Source of the DNA: Branchinecta lynchi
Lineage: Eukaryota > Arthropoda > Branchiopoda > Anostraca > Branchinectidae
Reading direction: 5' to 3'
DNA length: 64,000 nucleotides
NCBI GenBank assembly: GCA_023053575.1
Contig: JAKZAP010000058.1
Coordinates: forward strand, 310,001-374,000
Below the pieces are notes generated by a model. That model did not search any database. It was given only the letters and a program-made list of their open reading frames with translations, and had not been told where the DNA came from. Within the stretch, counting starts at the first letter, position 1, and every line of letters starts with the position of its first letter. Positions 22,472 to 34,840 of this stretch are shown piece by piece. Both the position numbers and the translations under genes were made by a program.

Positions 22472-24252
22472 TTTATGGCACTTGCAGCTCCGCCATATAC
22501 CGATCACTTTTTGGTCTGTCAGGCCACTGTTCTCGAGTAGGGTACTTCCAGAAGTTCTAGGACGATGAAACTTGGCAAGCATATTAGGGACCCGACCAAA
22601 CTAGCTTGGAAATAGTCACTTGACCGATCCGACCATCGTGGAGGGAGGGGGAGGTGGCGGAATCCAGAAAATATGCATAACTTTAGAAGAGGTGATCGGA
22701 TCTTAATGAAACTTGATATCTGGAAAGACCTTGTGTCTCAGATATCTCATATCAAGTCCGGACCGGATCCGATGAATCGGGGGGGGGGGAGTTGGAGGGG
22801 GGAACTGGAAATCGTGTGAAACTCTTAGAGTGGAGCGATCCGGATAAAACTTAGTGGCAAGAACAAGAAGAAGCTCTAGATAAACAACTGACAGAACTGG
22901 ATCGGATTCGGACACTATGGGGGGGGGGGAGCTGGAGGGGGGTTCCGGAATTCCGGCGATCCGTAGTTAATGTACTTCTAGGTGGACTAGGACGATAAAA
23001 CTTGGTAGGCATATCAGGGACCCGACCAGATTAACTTGGAAACAGTCACTCCCCCATCCGACAGTCGTGGGGGAGGGGGAGACGGCAGAATCCGGGAATT
23101 AGTGGCATGCATAACTTTCGAACGGGTTATCGGATCTTAATGAAACTTGATATCTTGAAAGATCCCATTGTTGTGTCGGTCTCTATGTCAAGTGCTTAAC
23201 TAACTATATGTACATACCGAAGTGAACATGATCCTTTGGTACTTCGTAGAATGTAATTGCACAAATGAAGACTCAGAACTAAACAACATCCTGTTAAACT
23301 GAAGTCCACGTCAGTTGGATATTGCTAAATTCCATACTACGTCGACATCAGATAGTTTCCGGTCAGGAAGCTAAATTGTATGTTACGTCAGAACCTTCAC
23401 TTGTGCAGTTAGGAGTATTTAAGCTTTTTCCAGTCTTTCGTCTTTCGTCTTTTCGTCATTCATATTTTGTAAGTCACACATGACTTAGTCCATTATCGTT
23501 ATCGATCGTGATATTATTTACCCGGATTGGGATTGCCTTTATAAAGAGTAAGTCAGAAATAAAACCACTATATGTTAACGTAAACCTTGTCTACTACCGC
23601 CTTTACTTACCCGCCGCCTTACACGCTACGGTTACGCTACATCAAGTTATAGGCTACTACCACCCTCTCTACCCCAAGACTACAGTGTACGCACCAACCA
23701 CAGTTATAACACCATGTCTCAGATGTCCCATTTCAAGCCCGGACCAGATCCGATCAACTGGGAGGGGGGGGGGGGGGGTTGGAGGGGAGAACCGGAAATC
23801 TTGTGACGCGCATCAAGTGGAGCGATCACGATGAAACTTGGTGGGAAGTACAGGCACAAGTCCTAGGTACGTTACTGACATAATCGAACCGGATTCGAGG
23901 GGGAAGGGGGGGGGGGGGTGTCCAGAATTCCGGTGATCGTGAGTTAAGGTACTTCCAGATGTGCTAGGACCATAAAACTTTGCTGGAGTATTAGAAACTT
24001 GACATCATTGGGTTAGAGATCACCATTCCTTAAAGAACTCATCTTAACCGCAAAATACAAAAAACACTTTTAAGCAAATTTACTTTTTCACGATCGCCAT
24101 GTACATGATCCTTTTTGCCTCAAGGGTTTTTCTTAGAAATTAATTTTCAGCACCCTTATAGTGCGAATCTTAACCAGAAAGTGGAAACAATACTTCTGAC
24201 CATCACTTTCATCTGACCCAGCCTTGCAAGTGCCATTTGAGCTTCCAGCTCT
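22472..24252 (-). mobile_element. Family B element, reverse orientation, split by a solo LTR
   Basis: The 3' end (TTTTTATGGCACTTGCAG) is at 22472; the terminal hairpin has lost part of its stem. The 5' end (complement of AGAGCTGGAAGCTC) is at 24252. Poly-G tracts lie at 22780, 22918, 23767 and 23907. Interrupted at 23169-23711. Confidence 0.85.
23169..23711. mobile_element. Solo LTR, 543 bp, CCAT target duplication
   Basis: Begins TGTTGTGTCGG and ends AGTTATAACA, flanked by CCAT on both sides (23165-23168 and 23712-23715). Excision of LTR plus one CCAT rejoins family B sequence as in other copies. A TATTTAAG box near 23418 and AAATAAAA near 23556 fit an LTR read left to right. No internal region remains, as expected after LTR-LTR recombination. 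Retrotransposon class not determined. Confidence 0.75.
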
Positions 24253-24257
24253 TACTT

Positions 24258-25322
24258 TTGAGATCCCAAAACGTACGTGGAGGGATACCTATGACATCGC
24301 AAAAGTTTTCCGTCTGTCTGTCCGTCCGTCTGTAAGCACGATAACTCTCGAAGGGGATTAGATATTTTGATGAAACTTAGTGTGAGGATTCGTTGGGTCG
24401 TCGGACAAGTCAAGTTTGAAGATGGGCTTTGTAGCCCTACATTTAGGGGTGGGGGAGGGGTTTCAAATTAAGGGGCAAACAAAATATTTTGAAACAGCTA
24501 ATGTGATAGTCGATTATGGGGTAAGAAGACATGCTGAACACGGAGATGAAAATCATTTTGTTATCGAACAGGTAGTTCGCCCGGAATCCGGCCCACACCC
24601 GAAAGTTTGTTAAAAGTAAAAGTTTTATTGTAAGCTGATTAGATGTTCGATTCAGGGGCAGGAAGACACGCTGAACACGGTGGTGAAAACCATTTTCTCG
24701 ACGGACAAGTATTTCGACCGGAATCCGGCCCAAACCGGAAAGTTTGTTAAAATTAAAAGTTTTAGTTGAAGTTGATTAGATGTTCGATTGAGGGCAAGAA
24801 GACATGCTGAACACTTATGTGAAAACAATTTTCTATCCAGACATGTAGTTCGCCCGGAATCCGGCAGAAACCGGAAAATTGGTAGAAGTTAAAGTTTTAT
24901 TTCTAGTTGATTAGATAACAAGGGGTAAGAAGAGATGCTGAATCCGTGTTTGACAATCATATTTTACCCGGACATATAGTTCAACCGGAATCGGGCTGGA
25001 GTCGGAAAATTTGTTATAAGTTAAATTAGTTGAAGTTGATTAGATGTTCATTATTGGGGAAAGAAGATACCCTGAGTTCAGTTTTGAGCTTTCTTTTTTT
25101 CGCCGGACAATTAGTTCTGGAGTTTGGCCGAAATCGGGAAATTGGCGGTAGTGGCAGGAAGTTTTTCTCAGATGATTAGCTATTTGGCCTTAATCTGTTT
25201 CTGAATTTTAATTGTAAAAATGTTCAAGGAGTCTGGCGATGACTGGATCTGGCTAAGGCAAGACCCAGTTGTCTGGATCAGATATTGAATTTTTGGGATC
25301 CCATCGAAACCTTTGGTCTTGT
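24258..25322 (-). mobile_element. Family A element, copy 6
   Basis: Reverse orientation, both ends present. The 3' end begins only a few bases after the 5' end of the neighbouring family B copy. Confidence 0.85.
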
Positions 25323-25790
25323 TAATTAAAGACATCTTGGCCAAAAAATAAACCTATGGCGAAATGTGGCTTATGTGAAAATAAGGTAATATTTTCACTC
25401 AAATCGCGATCAGCTTGTGCTCAAATAATAATCATCCTCAAACTTCATGACGCTAAAATACAAGTTTTCCAACGAAAACAAGAACTTGACTACTTACAGC
25501 AGAATAAGATAGTTCGATATCCATGGAGGCTATGCGAAAACCAGAAACAAGGACGACGGTAAAAACAACCATCCCGCTATTTGCCGTACAAGTATTTAAG
25601 AACGGAAATGTCGCCCGAGCGATGACTTAAAATCCTATTAAACCAGGAAAAGTTGGGGACAGCTATGGTTACGCTTTCGGCTCTTCCGCTATGTGCAGGG
25701 CAATTCTTTGTCGGCACGAAGAGTAAGTTATCGCAAGTATATGTCTTGCCGTCGGATAGGTAAGATGAGCACTTTAAGGAATGGTCGGAT
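25323..25790. other. Unassigned
   Basis: An open frame at 25356-25562 contains QELDYLQQN, faintly like the coiled-coil region of LINE ORF1 proteins, with frame changes downstream. Not enough to call. Confidence 0.3.
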
Positions 25791-25955
25791 TTTGGAAGTG
25801 ACAGTTTCTAAGCCAGTCTTGTCGATTCTCTAATATTCCAGCCGAGCTTCATCGTCTTAGCCCATTTGGAAGTATCTTAACTCGGACTGGAATTCCAGAC
25901 CCCCTACCCCAGCTCCCACGAGAGTAACCTGATCCAATCCAGTTATGTAAATAAT
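25791..25955 (+). mobile_element. Family B fragment
   Basis: Segment around TTCATCGTCTTAGCCCATTTG and AACTCGGACTGGAATTCC, parallel to 55840-55990. Confidence 0.65.
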
Positions 25956-25959
25956 GTTA

Positions 25960-26287
25960 TGTAATAAATGTGTTATAAGCTAAATTTTTATTTGAAGTTG
26001 ACTAGATGTTCATTATTGGGGAAAGAAGATACCCAGAGTTCATTTTTGAGCTTTCTTTTTTTTTCGCTGGACAATTAGTTCTGGAGTTTGGCCGAAATAG
26101 GGAAATTGGCGGTAGTGGTAGGAAGTTTTTCTCAGATGATTAGCTATTTGGCCTTAATCTGTTTCTGAATTTTAATTGTAAGAATCTTCAAGGAGTCTGG
26201 CGATGACTGGATCTGGCTAAGACAAGACCCAGTTGTCTGGATCAGATACTGAATTTTTGGGATCCCATCGAAACCTTTGGACTTGTT
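25960..26287 (-). mobile_element. Family A 5' fragment, copy 7
   Basis: Reverse orientation; matches the 5' third of copy 6 closely (GGAAATTGGCGGTAGTGG, CTCAGATGATTAGC, GGGATCCCATCGAAACC). Probably a partial duplicate of copy 6. Confidence 0.75.
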
Positions 26288-26640
26288 TGTCATCGCTGAG
26301 GGATAGCTAGGCCTATGAGACTAATGATTGCGTCATCAGTTCACACAAAATATGTTTTTGGAATATAAACTTTTGAAATCCACGATGAGTTGACTACTTC
26401 CCCACGATGGTCGGATCGGGTAAGTAAGCGACTTAGGGTTTTTACAGAAAATACACACATCTTAAAATTTTTTGTCTGCGACACACTGTTGTTTGGAAAG
26501 TAATCTGGTCGATTTTTACCATGAAGGAGTCTGATTTTCGAAATTTTTGACTGCGGCATAAAGTTTTAAAACAGTCTGGTTCACTCTGTGTTAAAACTGT
26601 CTGTATTTAAGTAGAAAAATATTTATTTTCATTTTTTTTT
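26288..26640 (-). repeat. Family F fragment in reverse orientation plus a family B scrap
   Basis: 26380-26425 holds a B scrap (CCACGATGGTCGGATCGGG). 26460-26610 contains AAAATTTTTTGTCTGCGACA and repeats of CTGGT and CTGCGGCATAAAGTTTTA, the inverse of the 7185-7225 unit of family F. Confidence 0.45.
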
Positions 26641-26830
26641 TTGTAAGTAATGCATACAGCGGGTACGTCAGCTACGATGCTTTGGCAGCGATATTTGGCC
26701 CTTCTTGGCAAGGGTCCTCGTCAGGCTGTCAATGTTCATCCCTGCCAATGAATCGTAGCAGACGTACCCGTTGTATGCATTATTTGAATATATTTTTCAA
26801 AGTCAGCTTGGGCTCAAGGAATATTTTTTT
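26641..26830. repeat. Family C foldback, compact copy
   Basis: Left arm from ATGCATACAGCGGGTACGTC to TCGTCAGGCTGTC, then a short right arm ending AAAGTCAGCTTGGGCTCAAG. On the minus strand CTGACGA and a perfect stem II are kept, but one base of GAAA is lost (GGGCC is followed by AAATATCG), predicting inactivity. Confidence 0.7.
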
Positions 26831-26833
26831 TTC

Positions 26834-28232
26834 ATGGCACTTGCAGCCTCTGGCCTCTGGCTCAAGTGCCATATACCGATCATAATTCCGTCCGTCGGTC
26901 GGTCCGGTTTTTTTGTCACATTTTTTCGAATTAGGGTACTTCCCGATGTACTAGGACAATGAAACTTGGCAGGCATATCAGCAACCCAACCAAACTAACC
27001 TGGAAATAATCAGTTTCCCAATCCGACCATATTGAGGGAGTGGAGGGCTGTGCGAACTTGAAGATTGAGGGCAGTTTGTCACGCTTTTTCGAGTTCGGGT
27101 ACTTCCAGATGTGCTAGGACCATGAAACTTGGCAGGCATATCAGGGACCCGACCAAACAAACTTAGAAATAATCAGTTTTCCGATCCGATCATCTCGGGG
27201 GGGGGGGGGGGGGAGGGCGGGGGAATCCGGGAAATTGAGCAGTGTGTAACTTCCGAACGGGTGATCGGATTGGAATGAAACTTAGTAACTGAGTAGATTC
27301 TATATGTCTGATGTGCCGTTTAAAGTCTTGACCATATTCGATAGCTAGGGGGGAGTTGGGGGGGGGAGACCGGAAATCTCGAGAAACGGTTAGAATGGAG
27401 GGATCGGAGTGAAACTTACTGGGAAGAACAAACATCTGCTCCAGGTTAATCTTTACACAGTTGGACTGGATCCGGACACTTGGGGGGTGGGGGTGTAGGG
27501 GGTTTCCCGGAATTCCAGTTTCTGGGGATTTTCATGACGTAACTTGGCAGGCATATCAGGGACCCGTTCAAACTGACTTGGAAATAGAAAAAAATCTTCG
27601 ATATGATAATCTTAGGGGGGAGTGGAGGGACGGAAATCCTGAATATTGAGTCATGCGCAACTTTGGAACGGGCGATCGGATTCGAGTGAAATTTAATAAA
27701 TGAACAGAGGACATATCCCTGTGGCGATCTTCGTCATTTCCGGATCGGATCCGACAACTGTTGAGGGGGGGGGGGAATACTAGACCCGCTTAGACTGGTG
27801 TGATCGGGATCGAACATTGTAGAATAACAAACAGATGCTCTGGGCATCATTTACAGAACCGGATTGGCTCCAGGTATTGTGGGTGAAGTTGGAGGGGGGG
27901 GGGGGATTCCGGTGATCGCGAGTTAAGGTACTTCCAGATGAGCTATGATGACGAAACTTCGCTGGAATATTAGATATTCAACAATATTTGCTTATAAATA
28001 GCTACTTCCCAAATCCGACTATTACCGTATCAACCTTGACCGCAAAGTAAGAAAAATACTTTTAAGCAAAATATGTATGCTCATGGTCCCCATCAGCCAA
28101 GTGTCATTTTTGCCTCAAGGGTTTTGCTTACAAAGTTCTAGCCCCCTTACAGCGCGCATCTTAACCGCAAAGTTCTTTTGATGAAAATATATCTTAACCC
28201 CTGCAAGTGCCATATGAGCTTACAGCTCTTGT
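26834..28232 (-). mobile_element. Family B element, complete, reverse orientation
   Basis: 3' terminal hairpin at 26834-26872 (ATGGCACTTG and CAAGTGCCAT around a GC-rich loop), then GGTCGGTCCGG, then body with G-tracts, then 5' end (TGCAAGTGCCATATGAGC, CAGCTCTTGT) at 28232. Length about 1.4 kb, close to the copy at 32859. Confidence 0.85.
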
Positions 28233-28514
28233 TTTGTTTTTATGAATTTTTCGGAACTATTGGAATAATTGCTATTTCTGGGGAGAAAATTTATTGATGT
28301 TAGGCTCTAATGTCGATAATGTGGCTCTATATTAGAAACTTTTTATTTTAGCAGACAGAAATATATTTTTTTTACTTTTTTTAATTTATTCTGAAGGGGG
28401 AGCTTGAAAGTAAAAGGCTCATTTAGAACTAACTTTTGAATGGGACTGGTGATTGCATTACTATCAATTAACAGAAAATTCTAGTTTTATCTACTATTTC
28501 GGAGGGCTACTACT

Positions 28515-29508
28515 TTTTGGGATCCCGCACCTATGACTTCGCACCTATGACTTCAAATTGGGTCATGTCTTCGCCAGACTCATTGAACGCTTTTACTATT
28601 AAAATTCAGAAAAAGATTAAGGCCAAATAGCTAATCATCTGAGAAAACAAAGTTCAGATTTGGATTCAGCATGTGTGTTTACCCCTATAAGTTATATCTG
28701 TTTTGACGAAAACTTCCTGTCACTTTTGCCAATTTCCCGGTTTCGGTCGAATTGCGAAACTACTTGTCCGGCAAAAAAGAAAGCTCAAAAACGAACTCAG
28801 CGTGGTATCTTTTTTCCCCAATACTGAACATCTAATCAACTTCAAATAAAAAAATTTCCGGCTCCAGCCAGATTCCAGTCGAACTGTATGTCCGGGTAAA
28901 AAATGATTATCATACACGGATTCAGCTTATCCGGGTAGAAAATTGTTTTCACCATCGTTTTCAGCATGTCTTCTTACCTTAAATCAAACATCTAATCAAC
29001 TTCAAATAAAACTTTTAACAGATTTTCCGGTTTTGGGCGGATTCCGGGCTAACTACTTGTCCGGCGAAAAACTGATTTTCGCCATCGTCTTCAGCATGTC
29101 TTCCTACCTCTAAATCGAACATCTAATCAACTTCAAATAAAACTTTTACTTTTAACAAACTTTCCGGTTTTGGCCGGATTCCGGGCGAACTACTTGTCTG
29201 ATGACCAACTGGTTTTCATCATCAAGTTCAGCATGTCTCCTTACCCCAAAGTCGACTATCACATTATCTGTTTAAAAATATTTAATTTGCCCCTTAATTT
29301 AAACCCCCTCCCCACCCCTAAATGTTGGGCTACAGAGCCCATCTACGAACTTGACCTTACTCTTGACCCAAAGAATCCTCACACCAAGTTTCATCAAAAT
29401 ATTTAGTTCCCTTCGAGAGTTACAGTGCGCACAGACGGACGGACGGACAGACGGACAACTTTTGTGATGTCATAGGTATCCCTTCACTTACGTTTTGGTA
29501 TCCCAAAA
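28515..29508 (+). mobile_element. Family A element, copy 8, rearranged 5' end
   Basis: Starts at GGGATCCCGCACC with a short tandem (CACCTATGACTTCG) replacing the usual CAAGACCAAAGG start. Core, CCAAGTTTCATCAAAATAT block, ACGG/ACAG tract and TTTTGGTATCCC end are present. Confidence 0.8.
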
Positions 29509-30380
29509 AAGTAGCAGCCTCTTCAAAATATTTTTAATTATGAACAACCTATGAACCAGTCGTTCTTGAGCCGGAAGAGTGCTGGGGATGATACCCCAAA
29601 AATAATTACCTGGTCCACAAAGCCGACAAGCAAACTAAATTTAAACTTTATACCCCTTCTAAGGTCGCAAATTTACTCACTTCGAAATCTGGTCCAGTTG
29701 TCCATGAACCCAGATCCTTATGTATAGAGGATCTGGAGGAGTAGGCGCACTAAACTTCACTGTCATAATTCTAGCTTTGGAAAAGTTACGAATATAGTCA
29801 CTGGGCAATCTGGGTCACGTTTCCGGTTGCTGCTGAACTAGTTTAATGTGTGGGCGGGAGCAGAGCGATTGTCATCGTCCTAGCCCAAACCGTCGTCAGT
29901 TTACGGTATTAGAATTAATGGCAATAATACATACATACGTTGCTGATATTGGCTAGTCATGACTAGTCAACAATCACAGGGCTCAACGTGACCAGCCGAC
30001 GTTTTCAGCCTGGCAGTCAGGCGGCTGATTTTATCGGATGCTGAAGGGGATGCTGGTTAATTCGTCTTGTACCACGTTATGCCATCTGAAAAAGACTTAA
30101 GGTCACCTTACAATACACTTTTACAGTTTACAACATTGCTTGTCTGCCAACCAAGTAGAGCTATCAATGGTAATAATATAATGTAAACGGTTGAGAAGAT
30201 GGGTCTCAAAACCCAGCCGCGAGAAACGTATGAATAAGTAAAATGCCATACGTATGAAAAGTGGGTATGCGGAAGGGATTATTCATTCCATTTATATGCA
30301 ACTAACCGAAGACGGGAACAGGATATAGCTAGAATGTGGAGATCTTAATCAGATCTGTAGCTCAGCACCCCTTTTCTGGG
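29509..30380. other. No recognisable feature
   Basis: No repeat or coding similarity noticed. Confidence 0.35.
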
Positions 30381-30470
30381 GTCAGAGAACACAGAGGTCG
30401 TCGAGGCTTCGAGGACCTGGTCGCGGCCTACCGCTGTCAGAAGGCCCTGGCGGAGCAGTGCTGGAACAAT
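30381..30470 (+). other. Possible coding scrap with GC-ending codons
   Basis: In one frame the block reads EHRGRRGFEDLVAAYRCQKA followed by LAEQCWNN. Most codons end in G or C (GTC, CTG, GCG, GCC, TAC, CAG, AAG), unlike the AT-rich flanks. CTGGGGTCAG precedes it like a splice acceptor, but no clear donor follows. Protein family not recognised. Confidence 0.25.
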
Positions 30471-32589
30471 GGCCATGCAGCCTCTAAATGTACAACTTCT
30501 TCTTTTAGCACTAAAATATCGCGGTTCTGCTTCTAGTGCTAAACAAAGGACTGTAACAACCCATGAAAGATCAGTAACATCTACCGTAACTTCTGTCATA
30601 TTTGGCCTCGCCGGCTCAGGCGAGATGACAGCTTGCACTCTCTAGGCCCAGGGAAGTGGGCTTGACATAATGGCTTGTGTTGTAAAACGAAGCAAATTCG
30701 GTAATGATGGAAAACGGCAACATCTTAGATGAAATACAATGACCGATTCTTGTGGGCAGCAGTCAAGAGCTGACAGCATGCTGCAAAATCAAAATCAGGA
30801 TTAGGCCAACCATTCAGAAACACTTTTTGTTTCAAACAGCTTTTGTCCGTTGCAACGAAATTGGCTCTTTTCTCCGACTAGAAGGTTCAGTTTTAAAATA
30901 ATATGCCATACGGCATCTGCTTACGTGACTGTTCCATTTGCCTGCAACTTGAAAAGCCACTAGAGCCAAATCGGTTCAACAAACTATTTTACTTTGGAGG
31001 GACAGAAAACTGAAGTTTTACTGAAAGCTAAACAAAATGACAGAACTAATTAATCTATTTGAAAAGAAAAGTGCCCCACAGTTCAATACAGATGGTGGAT
31101 AAAAGTGGAACACAATTATAAGATAAAAGGTAGGGCAAAAGTAACACAATCAATCGACCTTGTGTCCCCAGCTTGACCCTCTATTTACTATGATTTTATA
31201 CACAAGTGTAATTAAACCTTGAACCTTGAACCAAGGAACTAATTAAGGAAATAATTAATTTACTAACACCTAGGGGCTGACAATATTGCTCAGTCAAACT
31301 ATCATCTTCAATCATGGACTAGTCTAATCTTCATTTCTAATTAATTTAACATCATATCAATTAATTATAAGTAATTATTCTGCCAACCTATCCAAATACC
31401 TTTACAAATTGCATTGTGACATAAGTCGAATTAGTGAATTAGTGTTTTCAATTATATCAATCATACATTGTATCAATATGTAAATTAGTGGCTCATATTT
31501 TTAGAAACTGTGTTTGATATTTTTACAAAAGGAACTTTTCAATTAAATAAGGTGCTCGAAGTACCCGTCTTTCGCAGGGGGGGGGGTGAGCCTTCTATTT
31601 AAGGGTCGAAGATTGTCGTAGTGCAGTAGTCACAGGTAAGAATCATGTTCCAATCCCGGTTTCCATCAGGAATCTACCCAAAAGAAGACTTTAGTTGGTA
31701 CTTATAATTCCTTGGTCAAGTGGTTTCGAGCGCTGAAAAGTTGACATGAGTCAATCTATCAAGTGCATGTACTTGGTTGATGATGTGGACAAAGTAGTCC
31801 AGAGATTACAGAAGGACCAAAGTAATGAAAATACAGCACCAATTCTGATAGAAGAAGGAGACCTCATGGCTGTTGCTTGAACTCAGAGCTTTTCGAACTT
31901 TCAAAAGACCTGAGTTCTTAACAGGTAGGCTTCTAGTTTAGTTACTGCTGATGATTTTCTGCCTGAATAATTATTTCTTATATGACAGGTTTAAGACTAG
32001 CATTCTCTTTTAGGTTACTCGCTTGACTGAGGAGGGCATGATTCAACTCCATAGTGAGGCTTCGCCTTCCAATTTTTTTTTTCTGGATTCCAGACAGTCA
32101 TTTTTATTGGAGCAGGTCTGGAAGGTGAAGCCAGGTCAAAACATCTGGACAACACACAACAAATATGCAAGCAACAATTTTAGAGAATAGAGGTCATCAT
32201 ATCATGAAATCTAGAAGCGCCTAGAAGGGTTGGCTTGACTATCTATTAACCTGCTATTAGCACCAGACATCTAGGAATCTGGAAGGTGAAATCTGGCTTT
32301 CACTCTTTTAAAAATAAATAATAGTTGCGTTTTTTGCCTTTCCTCCGTAGGTCGGTTAACCTACCTGTATATATGTTGACTACAACCTATGCCTGTTCAT
32401 AGTCGTATCGATGAGTGAGAATTAGCAGTCTTTCTTTTTTATTTGTATTTGCATTACCAAGAATGTGTTTTGCTAATTGTCCAACAAGAAAAGAAAATTC
32501 AGAAACGAATTCATCCAGAAACGTATTCAATCAGAAACTAATTCATTTTTATGGACCTCGGGTTCCTCAAGTCACATTGAGAGAGGGTT
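30471..32589. other. No gene seen; LINE-like tail near 31190-31235
   Basis: ATACACAAGTGTAATTAAAC followed by CTTGAACCTTGAACC resembles the 3' tail of L2-like LINEs, but no coding part is seen upstream. A poly-G run is at 31576. Short inverted pieces (GGCTTCGCCTTCC and GGAAGGTGAAGCC) lie near 32062 and 32129. Confidence 0.4.
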
Positions 32590-32735
32590 AGATTTTGTAA
32601 TTTCATATTTTTGCCAGTGGCCTGAAAAGATCCCTTGCCCAAAAGGACCGAAAATAAATAAATTATTGTTTCATATTTGTAGCTGCGGTCTGAGGATGAC
32701 CATTGCCACGAAGGGCTAACATACCAACAATTCGC
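32590..32735 (+). repeat. Family G fragments, relatives of the family C core
   Basis: Two pieces: GGCCTGAAAAGATCCCTTGC to GGACCGAAAATAAA (about 32618-32655) and GGTCTGAGGATGACCATTGC to GAAGGGCTAAC (about 32690-32722). Both keep the outline CTGANGA, stem, G-A-A-A with mutations. Confidence 0.45.
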
Positions 32736-32858
32736 AAATTTAGGGTATTTAGCCTAAACCATCTGGTCCATTCATTAACACATACATACTATAAAAAATA
32801 CACACGATGTCGACAATTAAGTTACAATTATGTACGCACTATTTTATTCACTTGTTAA

Positions 32859-34232
32859 ACAAGAGCTGCAAGCTCATATGGCACTTGCAAGGCTGGGTCA
32901 GAGGATGAAAGTAGGAATTCTTCAGTTCGTGGGTTTGTTGTGATTATTTGTAAGCAAAACCCTTGAGATAATGGGTCCTTGGAAATCACGAGAACGTATC
33001 GTTTTATCGAACGTATCTACACTGTCCCCACTCTCCCCCCTTCTGCTGGCTTATGCACCTCCACTTTACACACTTCAGGCCTTGTCGTATACACAGATTT
33101 CACGATTCCCCTGTTTGGGGAGTACATTTGGCTGTGATGATGCGCACTTTAGGGGCGCTAGAAATACATCTGTAATCAAAACTCTTGAAGCAAAAATGAT
33201 GATGAGCTCATCGGTAGAATGAAATGTATATTTTAATCAAAAGTATCATCTGTACTTTAAGAAATTCAGTTGTAAGCTAAGCCCATGAGCCAAAAATATT
33301 CTAATCATGTCAAGTCTCAAATGTTCAAGTTTCATGGTCCTAGCACATCTGAAAGTACTTTAACTGGTGATCACCGGAATTCCGGACCCCCCTTCCTGTG
33401 TCCAAGTGTCATCCCAATCGCTCACTCTTGGCGTGTCACAAGATTTACGGCTCCCCCCTGACTCCCCCCCACAATAATCGGATCCGGTTCGGACTTCACA
33501 TGGGACATCCGAGACACGAGGTTTCCAAATATCAAGTTTCATTAAGATCTGATCACCCGTTCCAAAGTTATACGTACCTCTAGATTCCGGATTCCCCTTC
33601 CCTCCACTCCCCCCACGGTGGTCGGATCGGGGAATTGACTATTTCCAAGTTAGTTTGGTCGGGTCCCTGGTACGCTTGCCAAGTTTCACTGTCCCAGCCC
33701 ACCTAAAAGTAACTTAACTCCGTATCACCGGAATTCCGCCCCCCCCTCCAACTCCCACCACAGTTCACGAATTCCGTCCGCGTCTGCCAATGATGTACCT
33801 AGGGCTTGTGCTTGTTCCTCTCACCAAGTTCCATCCCGATCCCTCCACTTTAAGCTTGTCATATGATTTCCGGTCCCCCCCCTGCGCCCCCCCCCCACAT
33901 TCATCGGATTCGGTCCGGACTTGAAATGGAACATCTGAGACATGACGTCTCTCCAAATATCAACTTTCATTAAGATCCGATAACCCGTTCGAAAGTTATG
34001 CATGCCACTAAATTCCGGATTCCGGCTCCCCTCCCTCCCCCCACGATGGTCGGATCGGGCAAGTGACTATTTTCAACTTAGTTTGGTCGGGTCCCTAATA
34101 TACCTGCCAAGTTTCATCGTCCTAGCATATCTGGAAGTACCCTAACTCGCAAACACCGGACTAACCGACCGACCGACAGACCGACGGAAAAGTGATCGGT
34201 ATATGGCACTTGGCCGGAAGGCAAGTGCCATA
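32859..34232 (+). mobile_element. Family B element, complete reference copy
   Basis: Starts ACAAGAGCTGCAAGCTCAT, ATGGCACTTGCAAGGCTGGG; ends CCGACCGACCGACAGACCG, AGTGATCGG and a terminal hairpin TATGGCACTTG/CAAGTGCCATA at 34202-34232. A CCAAGTTTCATCGTCCTAGC block lies about 90 bp before the end, before the tetranucleotide tract, in the same relative place as CCAAGTTTCATC in family A. The hairpin near the 3' end and 5'-3' complementarity fit Helentron-type non-autonomous elements. Confidence 0.85.
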
Positions 34233-34489
34233 AAAATGGGTACAGGTTGTGGGTTTGGAGGGCTACTAAAGCTTTTTTATAAAAGTTGGTCATCTTTTTC
34301 CTCAAAATTAGAACTGGGTCTTTTACTTTAAAATTGGAAACCAACTGCGAATTACTGAAAGAAATGGGGAGCCCAAGGAGAAATTTGGAAAATTTGAAAT
34401 ATGAAATTTTAATAGCAGATATGTCGCAAATTCGAAGATTTTCTACGATTGTTGCAGCAAAAAGAACACGAGGTTGAAATTGTATTTTT

Positions 34490-34840
34490 TTTTATTTTTT
34501 TTTTAGTACCGTATGGTCTGAAGAGGACCCTAGCCAAGTAATTTTCATAATTTTATCTGCGGACTGAGGAGGAGCTTTGTGAAGAAGGGTTGAAATCCCC
34601 AGATAGAAATTTCATGGTTTTAGCTGACCTTAGAAGAAAGCCACGAAAAGACCAGATACCAAAAATTGTCAAAATTTCGTATTATTATAATGGCACTTTG
34701 GGTTGCTCTTCGAGGTTTAAATTTCATAACTTCAATATTTATTTGTATTTTTTTACGGCCAGAAGAGGACCCTTGCCAAGCGGGACCGAAATAAGGAATG
34801 TTAAACTTCAAATTTTACCTGCGGCCTGAAGGGGGGAAAA
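34490..34840 (+). repeat. Family G, tandem degenerate units
   Basis: Three to four units with CTGAAGAGGACCC, CTGAGGAGGAGC, AGAAGAGGACCCTTGCC and GCCTGAAGG, two of them followed by GAAA after a stem-loop (TTGAAATCCCC; GGACCGAAATAAGG). Each is preceded by T-rich sequence and CTGCGG or ACGG. Confidence 0.5.

Noticed and set aside
25356..25562. Possible LINE ORF1 coiled-coil remnant (QELDYLQQN)
   Set aside because: Similarity too short and requires frame changes.
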